Below, one piece after another: positions 36,729 to 49,937 of a stretch of DNA of 64,000 bases. Where the stretch lies: contig JAXBDG010000016.1 in the NCBI GenBank assembly GCA_036320915.1, forward strand, positions 62,001-126,000, read 5' to 3'. The first letter of the stretch is position 1. Each line of letters opens with the position of its first letter. The position numbers and the translations under genes were made by a program. This DNA comes from Linnemannia elongata (taxonomy: Eukaryota > Mortierellomycota > Mortierellomycetes > Mortierellales > Mortierellaceae). The notes under the pieces were generated by a model that ran no database searches, was not told the origin of the DNA, and worked only from the letters and a program-made list of their open reading frames with translations.

Positions 36729-39700
36729 TTACTCGTGGACAATACGAACAACGAGATCGCCGTTTGAAAGCGAATCGTTCTCCTTAATAGCCACGTACTC
36801 GACCTTGCCCGAAACAGGCGCCGAGACAACCGTCTCCATCTTCATGGCTGACAAAATACAGACGGGATCGCCCTCCTTCACAATCGTACCCTCCTTGACA
36901 CGGATCTCGACAACAACTCCCGACATGGGTGCACCAATCTCGCCAGCCTTGCTAGGGTCAGCCCGTTCACGAGCTGTGTGCTCGACAGCGGCGTTCTTGT
37001 CCTGGATGCTGACGCTACGACCCTCTCCGTTCAGCTCAAAGAAGACATCGCGCTTGCCCGAGGCGTTGATGGGTCCCACGGCGAGCAACTTGATGATCAG
37101 GGTCTTACCCTTCTCGATCTGCACGTTCACCTCCTCGTTCAGCTCGAGCTTGCTCAAGAAGTACCGGGTAGGCAAGACAGAAAGATCACCATAGGCCTCA
37201 ACCTTCTGGCGGTACTCCTCAAAGACCTTGGGGTAAATGGCAGCCGACGAGACATCGACATCGCGGATCGACTTGCCGTACTTCTTGGTCAAAGCGAGCT
37301 TCAATCCAGCCAGGTCTAAGTCGGCCATCTCAGCACCGGGACGGCCCTCAATACGGGGCAAGTTGCGAATGATCGCCGTCCGGAGGGGCTCGGGGAATCC
37401 TCCATAGGGCTGTCCGAGGTATCCCTGGAAGAATTCGACAACGCTAGTAGGGAAGTTCAACGAGGCAGCCTTCTCCAACACATCCTCACGGCTCAACGAG
37501 CTCGAGACCATAAACTGGGCCAGATCTCCAACAACCTTGGACGAAGGGGTGACCTTGACGATATCTCCGCAGAGGGCATTGGCATCGATGTAAGCCCTCT
37601 TGATCTCGTTCCATTGGGTACCGAGTCCGAGCTGCTGGGCCTGGAACATCAAGTTGGTGTACTGACCACCGGGCATCTCGTGCTGGTAAACTCCCGAATC
37701 GGCGGCACGGACGTTAGCCTCGAATCCAGAGTACAAGAGGCGAGCCTGCTCCCAGTAGCTGTTGATGGCAATCACATCCTCTTGACGGATACCAGTGCCG
37801 AGCTCCGTGTGCTCCAAGGCAGCGACAACGGCTCCCATCGAGGGCTGAGAGGTGATTCCAGACATGACATCGATGGCCAGATCAACAACATCGGCACCAG
37901 CAGCAGCAGCAGCCAACATCGAGGCAACTCCAGTACCAGCGGTGTCGTGGGTGTGCATGTGAATAGGGAGGTTAGGGAAGCGCTTGCGGATAGCACCAAC
38001 GAGGATGGTAGCAGCGGCGGGCTTCAAGAGACCAGCCATATCCTTGATCGCCAAAACGTGGATACCCTCGTCAACTAGCTCCTGAACAAAGTTGAGGTAG
38101 TACTCCAAGTTGTGCTTGGTGCGCTTGGGGTCCGAGACATCTCCAGTGTAGCAGACAGCGGCTTCAACAATACCACCCGCAGCCTTGACGGCACGGATTC
38201 CGAGACGCATGTTCTCGATGTAGTTCAAACTGTCAAAGATACGGAAGATATCCATGCCAGACTGGACAGCCTTGGCGCAGAAGTCATAGATGACGTTGTC
38301 GGGGTAAGAAGTGTATCCGACGGCGTTGGCGCCACGGAACAACATCTGGAAGGGAATGTTGGGGACCAGCTTGCGGAGCTGGATCAGACGGTCCCAGGGG
38401 TCCTCGTGCAAGAAGCGCAAAGCGACATCGAAGGTGGCGCCTCCCCACATCTCCAACGCAAAGGCGTTCTGCAAAGCATAGGCAGTCGTTGGTGCAATGT
38501 TCAACAGATCTGTTTTTCACCATTGTGAGAAAATCATTGTCAATTGTCAATTATGAAAATATAGTCACACGTATACTTAACAAGAACACTAGATCAAATC
38601 TTACCGATAGTGCGGACACGAGTGGCGAGCAAACTCTGGTGGGCATCTCTCCAGGTGGTATCCATGATGAGAACTCCCTTATAGTCGCGCACAGCCTTGG
38701 CGAATGCCTCAGGGCCCTTCTCCAAGAAGATCTTGCGCCATCCTGTAGTGGGAGGGTGAGACACATCCAACACCTGGGTAGTATCCTCCCGGCTCGACAA
38801 GTTGGGAATCAACAACTCCTTCTTCAACAATGGCTCGCCCTATATGTAGTATCAACAACTAAAAGTTAGAATCGACACTTGCGTAAAAAGGTGCAGTTGA
38901 TGTAAAAAAACCCCCCAACAAGATGACTCTTACGATGAGACCGGCGATGCTGGGGCCGTTGACGGCAACGTCTCCGAGGTAAGCAAGCAACTTCTGGGCT
39001 CGGTTAAGCTGCTTGACGAGGTTGAAGAGACTGGGAGTATCATCGATAAAGGTGGTCCAGCACTTGCCCTGAATAAAAGTATCGTGGGTCACAAGACGCT
39101 GCACAAAGGGAATGTTGGTCTTGACACCGCGGATACGGAACTCGACCAGGGCTCGGACAACCTTGCGTCTAGCAAGTTCATAGGTAGCACCAGAGCAAGT
39201 GACCTTGACCAGCAAGGAATCGTAGTGAGGAGTAATGACAGCACCGACAAATCCCTGACTTCCGTCCAGACGAACACCGTTTCCACCAGCCGATCGATAA
39301 ACCTCAATTCTGCCTGTGTCTGGCTGGAAGCCTTGGGCGGGGTCTTCTGTGGTGACACGGCACTGGATAGCAAATCCGCGAATCTGAATCTTATCCTGGG
39401 TCAATCCGAGCTCGGGCAAGAGGATTCCAGCAGCAATCTGAATCTGGGCAGCAACAATGTCGATACCAGTGATCTCCTCTATTCATATCAAGAAAAGGAC
39501 TAGTCAGTAAAAAAGAACTTTTCCTCGCATTTCGTTGCACATTTTTGTGTGGTAACACAATATCACGATGAAAAAAGGGCACATGGTCACGTACCAGTGA
39601 TAGTGTGTTCGACCTGAATACGAGGGTTAATCTCGATAAAGTAGTGGCGGTCCTGCTGGTCGACCAAGAACTCTGCGGTTCCTGCGTTCTTGTATCCGAC

Positions 39701-42279
39701 ATGCTTGGCCAGCTTGATGGCATCGTTGAGAATAGCATCTCTGACAGAGGGGGTGAGGGACTTTGCTGGGGCAATCTCTACAACTTTCTGGTGACGACGC
39801 TGGACAGAACAATCACGCTCGAAGAGATGGATGACGTTTCCGGCGCTATCGGCCAACAGCTGGACCTCAATGTGACGGGGCTTGTCCAAGAAACGCTCAA
39901 TGAAGACGGTGCCGTCACCGAATGCCTGCTTGGCCTCAGAGGTAGCGCGCTCGAATCCCTCCGCGAACTCTGCTTGGCTGCGAACCACACGCATACCGCG
40001 TCCACCACCTCCCATAGCTGCCTTGATGATAACTGGGAAGCCGTATTCTATGTGTTTCGAGTTGTTCAATTTGCGTGTTAGTTGTTTTTTTCTTATCCAG
40101 TGATTCACACTCGATCTTTTCTCCCTCACTTCCTGTCAATCCGTGATCCACTCCCGATCGTTCTAATTGCTGGTATTAGCTATCGATTTTCTCTCTTTTT
40201 TTTTGTTCTTCTCTTGTCGGTCCGCGATCCTCCCTTGGTCAATTTTTCTCCCTCTCTCTTTGTCAATTTATAACCCACGATCATTTGTTTTTCTTTATAT
40301 CCTTTTATCAGCCGATGATCCACTTTCAGTCCTTTTTTTTTATCCCATGCCACACCAATTGATAAGAGATCAAAACAAGGAATGGCACATACGTTTGACG
40401 AAAGCCTCGGCCTCAGCGACAGACTTGATGGGTCCAGGGGTACCGGGCACAACTGGGACACCGGCCGCGATAGCTATTAAAGGATGGACAATCGTCCATG
40501 ACAATAAAAAAAAAAAATAGAGAAAAGGGCGTAAATGACGAACACCGATTTGTTAGTCCGAGAAGTGCCCTGGAATGAATGTGTGGATATGAATCATGAC
40601 TATGTGACAAGAGGGGGACATTTATCCTTTTGAGGACACGCGAGGACAAATGTTTTGTATACACCCATTCGGAGCCTCTGCTGGATTTGGTCTTACCGAT
40701 GGTACGAGCTTTGGTCTTGTCACCAAGGGCTTCGATCACATGGGCATCAGGTCCGACGAAGGCAATGCCATTGTCGGCGCACTTTTGGGCAAACTCAGAG
40801 TTCTCGGAAAGGAAACCGTAACCGGGGTGGATCATGGAGACGTCGTGGGCTTTGGCGATGCGGATGATCTCGTCCTGGGCCAGGTATGCGCCGACGGGGG
40901 TGAACTTTGAGGGATCGCCGATCTGGTATGCCTCATCAGCCTATTTGGTTTCGTTACAAGAGGGGAGGAGGAGAATTAGTCAATCGAATTTGAATAGAGG
41001 AGAGTGGAATGATGATGATGAGCATCGGTATATTAGAGATGGAGAGTCGATGACGACTAGGGGACCGAAAAAGGGATTACGAGAACAACGTGAGAAATAT
41101 TCCCACATACGTAGACGTAGTCAGACATGATGACTGCAGAGTAAGAAAGGCTATCGGGGGTATCATCATTGATAATGCCCCTTGTTTGAAAGAGAGTGTA
41201 TCTTTTGAGATCTTATGGATGATGATGAGTGCTATCCTAATTTTTTTTTAGTTATCTTTCTCTCTCTCTCTTTTGGCTCTCGTTTGTATCGCTTTGTTAT
41301 CGCCCTTTATCGTGTCTTTCTCTTATCCATATCATCGTACCCATTATCAAGGTACGTGCTAAAGAAGGAAATTCTCCTTCATTGGTTGTCGCTAAAAAGC
41401 TTGATCGTTGATATGAACAATGATAATGGAGAGCATGACTACAACCACCATCCATCTTCTCCACCTTTCTTCTGTTCCCTCTCAACCTCTTTGTCTTTCT
41501 AACCTTCATCTCGTTCTCTCTCTGACTCCAACCTCTCGAACGATCGGTTATCAAAATTGAAGCCAATAATAATAATTTTTGGTGATATGATCACTTTTAT
41601 CACAGTCACATCCATCTGACTCGTTCACTGATGTCGTCGTCCTACTCTTTCTTATGTCGAAAAGCTTCTTTTGTGCATTCTCTTGTAGTGTACCATCGAA
41701 AAGAAACTCTAACCCCGCATTCTGCTGTGAGCCTCAATTCGCCTTCTTTGGGACACACTCTCCTTTAACAACCATCAACAAACATGCAACATGCCCTCTA
41801 TGTCTTATATCATCCTGTCTCTTTGTTTGATGCCCACTTTGTTCCCGTAGCGATTTGTGGAGTTTGCGTTCTTGTCCTGTTCCTGCTCGCCTCTCCCTTG
41901 TGTGTCGAGTTTGCCACCATTTCCTTGTTCTTCCACCCATTTCCCACGTTCCTATTTTACATGCCAATCCTACTTCTTCTCGTTTCCTTCGCTTTCGCGT
42001 CGTCACTCCTTGTCCTTGTGCCCACAATAAGAAATGGATGAAAAGAAAAAAAAGAAAAGAAAAAAAAAGTACCTTGTAACGGTGCATGGAGAGACGATCC
42101 TCATAAGAGAACAGAGCAACGGTCTTCATGGCGAGCTCGTGGGCGGAACGGAAGACGCGGATAGCGATTTCACCACGGTTGGCGACGAGAACCTTCTTGA
42201 GGACATCGTCGGGTTTGCCTGTTGTCGACCGGCGGATGGTGTCGACGGAGTATTCGTGTTCGTGATCGTGGTGGACCAT
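36729..42279 (-). CDS. PYC: Pyruvate carboxylase, seven exons
   Basis: Carboxylates pyruvate to oxaloacetate using ATP and bicarbonate, refilling the TCA cycle and feeding gluconeogenesis. Exons 42279-42073, 40940-40697, 40473-40393, 40047-39595, 39478-38934, 38839-38605 and 38509-36729 join in phase to 1181 aa, the normal length. All domains are present: biotin carboxylase ([18 protein letters not shown], about 29-46; ATP-grasp GGGGRG 190-195), carboxyltransferase ([10 protein letters not shown] 570-579; the lysine that is carbamylated in the family at K744 in AIKDMAGL), allosteric linker and C-terminal biotinyl domain with K1145 in AMKMET. No mitochondrial presequence is visible: the start is His/Glu-rich ([11 protein letters not shown]) and runs directly into the first domain, so a cytosolic enzyme is likely, as in yeasts and many filamentous fungi. 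The first intron is 1,131 bp. The leader upstream of the ATG is CT-rich on the coding strand. Confidence 0.97.
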
Positions 42280-42566
42280 CGTGGCTTTAGTTATATGTAC
42301 GGATGAGGGAGGGATATGTATACAAGGGAGGAGGGAGGAGGGAGAGTGGAGAAGAGAAGAAAAGAAGAGAGAGAGAAAAGGAACGTGAGAAAGAAAGAGA
42401 GGAAAAGGAGAGGTGTGAGAAAAGGAAAAGGAGTGTGTGGATGTGAAAAAGTAAGAGGAAAGAAAAGAAGAAAAAGTAAAAAAATGAGTGATCCTGTCGG
42501 TTTCTATTTATTCGGAAATTTTCAATAGGGTCAATTATTCTCTTACAGTTGGATTAAGAGGGAAAA

Positions 42567-42569
<3 letters not shown>

Positions 42570-42606
<37 letters not shown>
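42570..42606. repeat. (GA)n microsatellite
   Basis: About 18 uninterrupted dinucleotide units on the plus strand, 300 bp upstream of the pyruvate carboxylase start codon. On that gene's strand it is (CT)n. Confidence 0.9.
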
Positions 42607-42611
<5 letters not shown>

Positions 42612-43475
42612 GAGACATCATCCATCCACCATAAAGGGACTTGCCATTCTACTCCTCTTTCTCAGACACCGCATCCTTTTCTACGTGTACATTTCTCACC
42701 ATCAGGAAACAAACTACACATACATACACACACATATACTCATACTCATACTCATACTTACACACACCCCTCTCCTTTTAGCCCTCCGGAAGAAGAACAA
42801 GAGAACCATCTCTTACAAGTGCCATCACAGAGAATAGACACCGAAAGGATTCACGGAAAACACTGACACGGAAATAGACTCTACTCGTCCGATCGACATA
42901 CGCGTCGGTCGGTCTCCCTCTCAACCATTCCTGGGGATATATGCTTCTTGTTGTTCTCCACCGGTCAAAAAGGACAAGGGAAGCCGGGTTTGGGGTAACG
43001 AGGGATTGTCCCCTTGTCACGTCTCCCTCCTTAGTCACTTCGCAATTCAACAACGGTTAATTTATTCCCTCCCTCTCCCTTTCTCTCTCTCTCTCTCTCT
43101 CTCGCTCTCGCTTTCTCTCATTTCGCCCAATTGTCGAGAAGGAGTTGGACTAAAAAATGAAAGAGTCATGGAATTTCCACCTTTTACATTTCCTTTGTCC
43201 CTCCTTCTCAACAAAAAAACCTTACCCAACAATTGCACCCAAAAGAAGAATAAACGTCTGTGGTCAAAGTAAAGTAAACAAGGTCCATTCACTAACTAAC
43301 AATAACAAACACCCCATTGAGGAAAATTGCGGGGAAAGGGTAAAAAAATGATGAGTACAACTGTAACATATGAACAACTTAGCGTCTTGTGTCAATGTGC
43401 CTGAAGCAAAGAATAACGAGAGTGAATGAGTGGTGTGTTCAAGCCAGCCCGAACCTTAAACTATTCGCACTCACC

Positions 43476-43502
43476 AAAAAAAAAAAAAAAAAAAAAAAAA
43501 AA
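43476..43502. repeat. A27 homopolymer
   Basis: Run of 27 A in the spacer between pyruvate carboxylase and the permease, followed by a second A-rich run at about 43519-43530. Confidence 0.85.
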
Positions 43503-46500
43503 GCGATGACTCGGTGAAGAAAAAAAAAAAGGCAGAAACACGATGTTATTTATTTGGTTGCACCACCGACATAAAAATAAGTGTCTTGAGGTTCATTAGA
43601 CAAGATGCGGGAAAGGGGACAGACAGCATGGGGCTGCATTCTTGCTGCCGACCCTGGAACTTTAGTTGACTTGAATTGCGCCTCGTTTATTCTGCAAAAG
43701 CAACGCCTCAAACAGAGGGAGTTTCTACTGATCCCTGTACTCCTTTTTTTTTCACAACACTTTCTACGCCGAAATGAGACACGGGAAACATTTTCATGGT
43801 TCAATGGGTACCACAAGGAATAGGAAAAAGAAGGCATCTTTCTTTTGACTACAGTCCTTTGGCCAAATAGGATTATACGCATGTGTTCAATACATTGTTC
43901 TGGTCAGTAAGAACAGCAGGAAGAAGATGAGTAAATAGTCTGAGGTTGATGAAGAGAGTGAAGACGACAGGACATACAACGACCGAGTGAGTCATTCCTC
44001 TATTTTCTACGATCTGGACTTTCATTTTTGGTTTGTCAGGTCAGATCTGCACAATATTCTATTTATTTTATTTTATTTTTTGTTGGCCCACGGACACACT
44101 TTCGACAAGGTACCTCTCCTTGCTGGACAAGGGTGCTCACCTTTTTTTTTTCTTTTTTTTTTTTCTCCTAACGTATTCCCTCTCCTTCTCTCTTACGACA
44201 CAGGCACACTCACCAAGAAACAAACAAACAAAATAACCCTCCTTCCTTCAGACAAACAAATCTTCAAATTGGCATGTGTCCGTCCCTCTTACGTCCTCCT
44301 TCCTGCACACTACATGCAGGTCTCTCTTTCCAATTGACTCAGGCAAAACATGGGCCGTGGACCTTGGCATAGATGGCTATGATCCACAGACCAGTGTCCA
44401 CAGTGCACGATCACATACCGGTTTAAAACGGAGACGAAACGCGGAAGAACACGGTTAGCCAGATCACTTTTCTCGCTTTCACACTATTTTCTTCAATTAA
44501 AGCAAAGAATGTGTTGAACAATTACCCTACTTCTACTGCTACTGTACCCTCTTAACTTTCCCTCGGTCCAGGATGCGTCCATCACGCCATTGAGCTCTAT
44601 ACTATTTCTTTTTATTTTCAAGTTCAACTCCTTGATCGTGAACTGTATCCATAATATCCACGGACAACGAACGGATCCTAACACGTTATTACTCCGCTGG
44701 CTTAGAAAGGAAGAAGGAGAAGGTCCCTATTTTTTATTTTTTACTTTATTTTTTTATTTTTTGGTTGCGGCTTTCATTTTTCTCATGGGGCAGAACCGAT
44801 CCGTTCATCCTCCCTTCTCTTCTTTTAGTTCTGTTCAATTGGTTGCACGCCATCCGTCGACTGCAATTCGGCTCAAAACAGAAAAGAATAGTGGGTTTTA
44901 ATAATAGGACTGACCATCTGCACGACTCTATTCTTCTTGTGACCCAGTCCAGTCCGCCCTCTCTCATCTCCCCTGTGCCCTGCCTACCCACGGACATACC
45001 AATGCCAAACGACACACGTCCCCTCTTTTTCTTTTATTCAACCTCAGACAAAGAAATGGAAATAAAATATGGTGTGACAACACTTTTTTTAAACATATGG
45101 ACCCATTACTCACCCAACGGTTCTCCCCCTTACTCTTGGACAGACGCATCTTTGTTTTAACTTTCCCACGGGTACTACTTTTGATTTATTTCTGAACCCA
45201 GCAAAAAAAAAAAAAAATGTGAATAAGGGGGATGAGCAAGTTGGTTGGGTAAAGTTGTGGATACAAGAACGAGAATATATAAGAGAAGGGGAAGAGAGAA
45301 TGTCACCATTCTGGAGTAGCATTGACAACACACTGGGGTGAGAGAGGAGGGGAAGAGATAGGACCTTGCGTCTGTCGAGTTGGACATTCCAGCCCCCTTT
45401 TACTTTCTGACTGTGAAATCTGGCGGTGTGTTCCGTTGGACTCCACCTTTTTTACATTCAGCCCCATTGTGCTCCACTTTTTTTTGTTGTTGTCGCTATC
45501 CGTCAATTATCATTCCGTCTCAATGCCCCACATCATGGATATCCTTGGGATGGGGCTTGATATCCTTGGGAAGGACGGTATGAGCCACGACACCCCTAAA
45601 CTCCTACGTTCCGACGCGACAAAGTAGTAGGAACTCAAGGCCAGAGCAGAAGACTGGTCAACAAAATGAGGATCACCACCATAAGAAAAGGATGATGTGA
45701 ACCATGATCAAATACTTTAGGGGGAAACCAACAAACAGGATATATGTTCAGCTAAGTCCTGTGAATCGAAGGTCTAGGTGTCTGCGCCATATTCCTGGGA
45801 TCCAAGGCTTCCTGGTCGCGCGTTGCTTGCCGATGGCGGGATTGGTAAAAGTTCTACTTGTTGATAGGAGAGAGCGTGGTGTGTGTTGGAATGAGACCTT
45901 TTTGAAGAATGGAAGAGGAGAACGAGAACAAAAATAAAAGAGAGTTGACAAGTGGTAGTGTATGGGGTGTGTGTTTGACTGGAATAAGAATGGGTGCGTC
46001 CAAATGAAAATGAGGACAAACAAAAACGTTCGTCTGAGTAAAGAGAATGAAGGAAGGCGAAGGAGAGTGGGAGAAGAGGAGGGAGAAAGAAGGGTCCAAG
46101 GTAAAATAGCCATTGCTACTAAATAAGAATCCAGAAGAGGAGAGCACGAGACAAGAAGATGTTCGCTCTAGTCGAGGATGTCGAATATGCTGTTTTTTAC
46201 GTGGTCAGGACAAGAGAGAATGCGGGTTTGTCTACTTAGCATGTATGGTCCACAGTATTTAATCTTCGTGGACCCTTGTTTATTTCATCTCCCACCCCCC
46301 ATATATATGCAAGAAAAAGAGTGGACGCGACCTGGCCAATAGTTCACATTTGCGATTCTGAACGAAGCCGTGTGACCGTGACATTTGGTCTCACTCTCGG
46401 CCAAGGGGACACTTAAAGGCCGATCTGTCCACTTTGGCATCTGTACGCGCCTCGCCCTTTCGGATATTTTTCTCTTCTCTTCTCCTCTCTCTCTCTCTTT

Positions 46501-46784
46501 CTCTCGCTCTCTACCTTCCTCTACCTTTCTCCTTCTCTCTCTTTCTCTCTCTCTTTCTCTCTCTCTTTGAAAACATTTCCCCTCACCCTTTTTTTACACT
46601 TTCCTCTCGTCCCTCCCTGTATTCCCCTCCTTCCTTCCCTCCTCTTTCCTTCAAAAACTATTACTATTACCTTTTCATATCAATCCCTATCTACATCCAT
46701 CACGCATACACTACCCTCCCGCCCGCCAACAAATCACACCAAAACAGACCTACTTCAACAACACTAGCTACAACGCAAACAAGG

Positions 46785-48125
46785 ATGGGTTTTCGCTGGA
46801 CATCGCCGCTGGCGCAAGTCATCGCCGTCGGCTTCATCTGCTTCTGTTGCCCCGGAATGTTCAATGCCCTCAACTCGCTAGGAGGCGGCGGACAGGTCGA
46901 CTCCAAGGTCGGCCAGAACGCAAACGTCGCCCTCTACACTTGCTTCGCCGTCTTTGGACTTCTCTCCGGTGCTATTCACAACAAACTCGGCCCCAAGTGG
47001 ACTATCTTTCTCGGTTGTTCGACCTATGTCCTCTACGCCGGGTCGCTTCTGAACTATAACCATCGCCAGAACGGTGCTTTTACGATTGCCGCCGGTGGTA
47101 TTCTAGGTGTGGGGGCTGGTATGCTCTGGACTGCTCAGGGAGCCATGATGATGGCTTATCCGAGAGAGCAGCAGAAGGGACGGTACATTGGATACTTTTG
47201 GGCCATCTTCAACATGGGGGCTGTTCTGGGGTCTGTCATTGCCTTTGCGATCAACTTTGATCAGACAGAGTCAAAGTCTTTGGGCGATGCGACCTATGCC
47301 GTCTTTATTGCGCTCATGGGAGTCGGAACCCTCATTGCTCTCTCACTCTGCCCACCCTCCAAGGTGACCCACGCCAACGGAGACCATATCCAGATCCAAC
47401 CCTTTCCCACATGGTTGGGTGAGATCAAGGCCATCTTCCGCCTCTTTCTCGACTGGCATATGCTCGTCCTCATCCCCATGTTCCTCTCCTCCAATTGGTT
47501 CTACTCTTACCAGTTCTCGACCGTCAACGGCCGCTACTTTTCCCTCCGCACCCAGTCACTCAACAACATCCTCTATTGGTTCGCCCAGATCTTTGGCTCT
47601 TACTCATTTGCAAGAGTTCTAGACTTCCAGGGTGTCAACCGCCGCAAGCGTGCCCTCTGGGGACTAACCATCATTACCGTCTGCTTCGTCGCCACTTGGA
47701 TCGGAGGCATCTTCTTCCAACGAACCTTCTCCATCGAAGACCCACACCCAAACCACGACTTCAAGCTCGGTGCCTCTTACGTCGGTCCTTTATTCCTCTA
47801 CATGTTCTACGGTCTGAACGACGCCGCCTGGCAGACATACATCTACTGGCTCATGGGTGCGCTTTCAAACGATGCGACAGTCCTCTCTCGCTATGCAGGA
47901 TTCTACAAGTGTATCCAGTCCTCCGGTGCTGCCATCTCCTGGAGAATCAATGCTGTTGGAACCGCATACATGACAGAGTTGATTATCTGCTTTGCGTTGC
48001 TTGTCGCTTCGATCCCGGGAGCGTTGTTCTTGGCGCTGAGGATTAAGGATCACACTGCTGAGGAGACCTATGACCTCCCTCCCTCTTTGGCATCCGACAA
48101 GCAAACCCAGGAGCAACAATTCTAA
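46785..48125 (+). CDS. UNC93-like major-facilitator membrane protein
   Basis: Single exon of 446 aa. The frame is open upstream to 46434, but that part is the CT-rich leader. The ATG at 46785 (MGFRWTSPLAQVIAVGF) starts right at the first membrane helix, as in the family. About 11-12 hydrophobic helices are visible. Family signatures of fungal UNC93-like proteins are present: FNALNSLGGGGQ after helix 1, LGPKWTIFLGCSTYVLYAG, GVGAGMLWTAQGAMMMAYP in helix 4-5 and SNWFYSYQFSTVNG in the second half. The C-terminal tail is short and Gln-rich. UNC93-type fungal proteins are presumed transporters, but their substrates are unknown. Codon use in the frame is markedly C-ending, suggesting good expression. 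Confidence 0.85.
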   Translation: MGFRWTSPLAQVIAVGFICFCCPGMFNALNSLGGGGQVDSKVGQNANVALYTCFAVFGLLSGAIHNKLGPKWTIFLGCSTYVLYAGSLLNYNHRQNGAFTIAAGGILGVGAGMLWTAQGAMMMAYPREQQKGRYIGYFWAIFNMGAVLGSVIAFAINFDQTESKSLGDATYAVFIALMGVGTLIALSLCPPSKVTHANGDHIQIQPFPTWLGEIKAIFRLFLDWHMLVLIPMFLSSNWFYSYQFSTVNGRYFSLRTQSLNNILYWFAQIFGSYSFARVLDFQGVNRRKRALWGLTIITVCFVATWIGGIFFQRTFSIEDPHPNHDFKLGASYVGPLFLYMFYGLNDAAWQTYIYWLMGALSNDATVLSRYAGFYKCIQSSGAAISWRINAVGTAYMTELIICFALLVASIPGALFLALRIKDHTAEETYDLPPSLASDKQTQEQQF

Positions 48126-49937
48126 GCATCAAAAGTATGTTCGTTTGTTGTCTTTTAGCCTCTCCTTTTTTTTTTTGTTGTTGTTGCACTTGATCCCCAT
48201 TACCTTGTCTAACACTACCCTCTCGTATATCTTTTTTCCCTCCATCTTCTTTTTCGCTATCCTTTTATCACCATCAAACTGCGTGCCCATTATTTCAAAA
48301 GCCCCCCTTTCAACTACCCCTTGCCCTTGCTTGTCCTCTCCTCGCCTCTTGATCGACCCTGTTTGTTTTTCTCTTTCTCTCTGCGTCCTCCTTTTTTTAC
48401 AAACGACACTATCGCCTCTCACTTTCTCTCTCTCTGTTTGGTTCTCTCTCTGTTTGATTCTCTCTCTGTACTATATCCGTCTCTCATTCGCCCATCCGCC
48501 ATCTCTTTGTATCTAGCAAAATAAAGAATTGGACAGTTTTGGTCCCATTTTTTTTCGCATAAAAAAAGAACCACACGCGACCACGGATGGATCTCATAGG
48601 GGGAGGGGAAGTAAAAGGATGTCTATTCTCTTACCAAGTTTCTCTTTACACAGTCGTAAGTAGCTTTGTCACTTGGTGTCCTCTAAGGCACATGCACAAA
48701 ACCGCTGTCACTCCAAGCCGAGTCGCCACCACTCCAAGTCGCGTCTTTACTACTCCACATCCCAACACATATGCTCCGAACTTTATTCCTTGCAAAGGTA
48801 TTCACTTTTCACCAGTCCACTATGCCGCCCAGTCAAACTCGCCCCTATTACTCTATCGTGCCCTTTCTCTCTGCCGATTCTTAACACAGCTAACCGTCCC
48901 ATCCTCGCCCGCACCTGTAGCCAACATGTCCCAACAACTTTCCGACACCGACTAGTTGAAGAGCAACAGTAGCACCAACAAATTGACAGAAGCATTCTTT
49001 GATACAATGAACGGGGGGCAATAATAAGCAGAGTGCCTACAACAGATATACTCGGGCCGTGAACAACTGTAAGCTGGATGAGCTCACCAAAAACACGTGG
49101 CGAGCCGCATTCATCAATTGGAAAGTATGATATGAACAAGCTGGGGAGAAGAGAATGATAAGAAAGAAGCTGGGGTTCTTTATTGAGGAATGACAACTGC
49201 TACCCTGAGATGCAACAGAAAGAAACCAAAGCGGCGGATGTATACTGGGCGCTGTACCGGAGCGAGCGTTCAACAGTGAAGATCGCCGCAACTCTGGTGG
49301 AAGGAGCGAAGCCCTTTTCGGAAAGTTTCATTCGCGAAGCTGCCTGCAGAGCCCGACAACTGCAATCGAACAATCCTGGTAGGTGTCAACTAATTCAACA
49401 GCTTGGGTGTGTTGCTGTAACGCAAGCAGGAATATTAACTGCCTTTAGAAATGGTGTATGCTCAACCGTTCTTTATAGGAACGTGAAGAATCAGAGGCAG
49501 TTGAACAGGCAGCAGAGTAGCATATGGCAACGGCAACAGGATATGCGACACCAGATCGTGGAGAAGCAGGACATGCGGCTGCAGAGCACGGAGAAGTAGA
49601 ACACGTGGCAGAGGACAATGATATCTCTGAGTAAGTGCGTTCGGAGCTGTTGAACAGTATTGCTCATGCTAAGTAGAGGAGCCAAACTCCATGACGCCGT
49701 CACCGCTGCTCTGTGCCCAATGTAGAGTCCGGGTGCATCATCTTGTTTCGTTCCTTCTCTTTCGTCCTCGCCCTGCTGCCTGCCAGCAATCAAAAGAACA
49801 AAAAGAAATAAAAATACCAAGTGCAAACAAGATGCTCGCCAGGATGGAAAAGGGGGTATATTAGTACTGCTACCACTATCGCATGGCCTTGTAATCAAGT
49901 ACCTTCCATAGCTGTCCTTGTCCTCCACCCTGCCCTC
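48126..49937. other. Spacer between permease and HSPA12-like pseudogene
   Basis: The first 400 bases are T- and CT-rich 3' sequence of the permease. Imperfect direct repeats of actccaagtcgcgtc type lie at about 48710-48760. An open frame on the plus strand at 49183-49599 (138 codons; contains KPFSESFIREAACRARQLQ) reads like protein and has a Gln-rich end, but shows no recognisable family, and I could not attach it to a gene. It may be a relic in this decaying segment. Confidence 0.35.

Larger units (their letters stand above)
42280..46784. other. Long divergent intergenic region with simple repeats
   Basis: 4.5 kb between the divergent pyruvate carboxylase and UNC93-like genes. It contains an AG/GA dinucleotide run (42570-42606), a CT run (43082-43103), an A27 run (43476-43502), many T-rich tracts (44140-44170, 44730-44765) and a long CT-rich leader (about 46470-46570) before the permease. 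Open frames of 60-130 codons exist on both strands, but none has plausible composition, splice sites or relatedness that I recognise. I found no tRNA with matching box A/box B by eye. Confidence 0.5.

Noticed and set aside
37614..40081. Long plus-strand frames opposite pyruvate carboxylase
   Set aside because: Antisense shadows created by the biased codons of a real gene.
44276..45160. Possible small genes in the spacer before the permease
   Set aside because: Frames lack plausible composition, and T-rich tracts interrupt them; no motif is recognised.
46434..46784. N-terminal extension of the UNC93-like permease (117 codons)
   Set aside because: It translates the CT-rich leader into Leu/Ser/Phe runs. 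The ATG at 46785 gives the family's usual start at the first membrane helix.
49183..49599. Independent gene on the plus strand
   Set aside because: Reads somewhat like protein but has no recognised family, splice partners or promoter; noted as a possible relic only.
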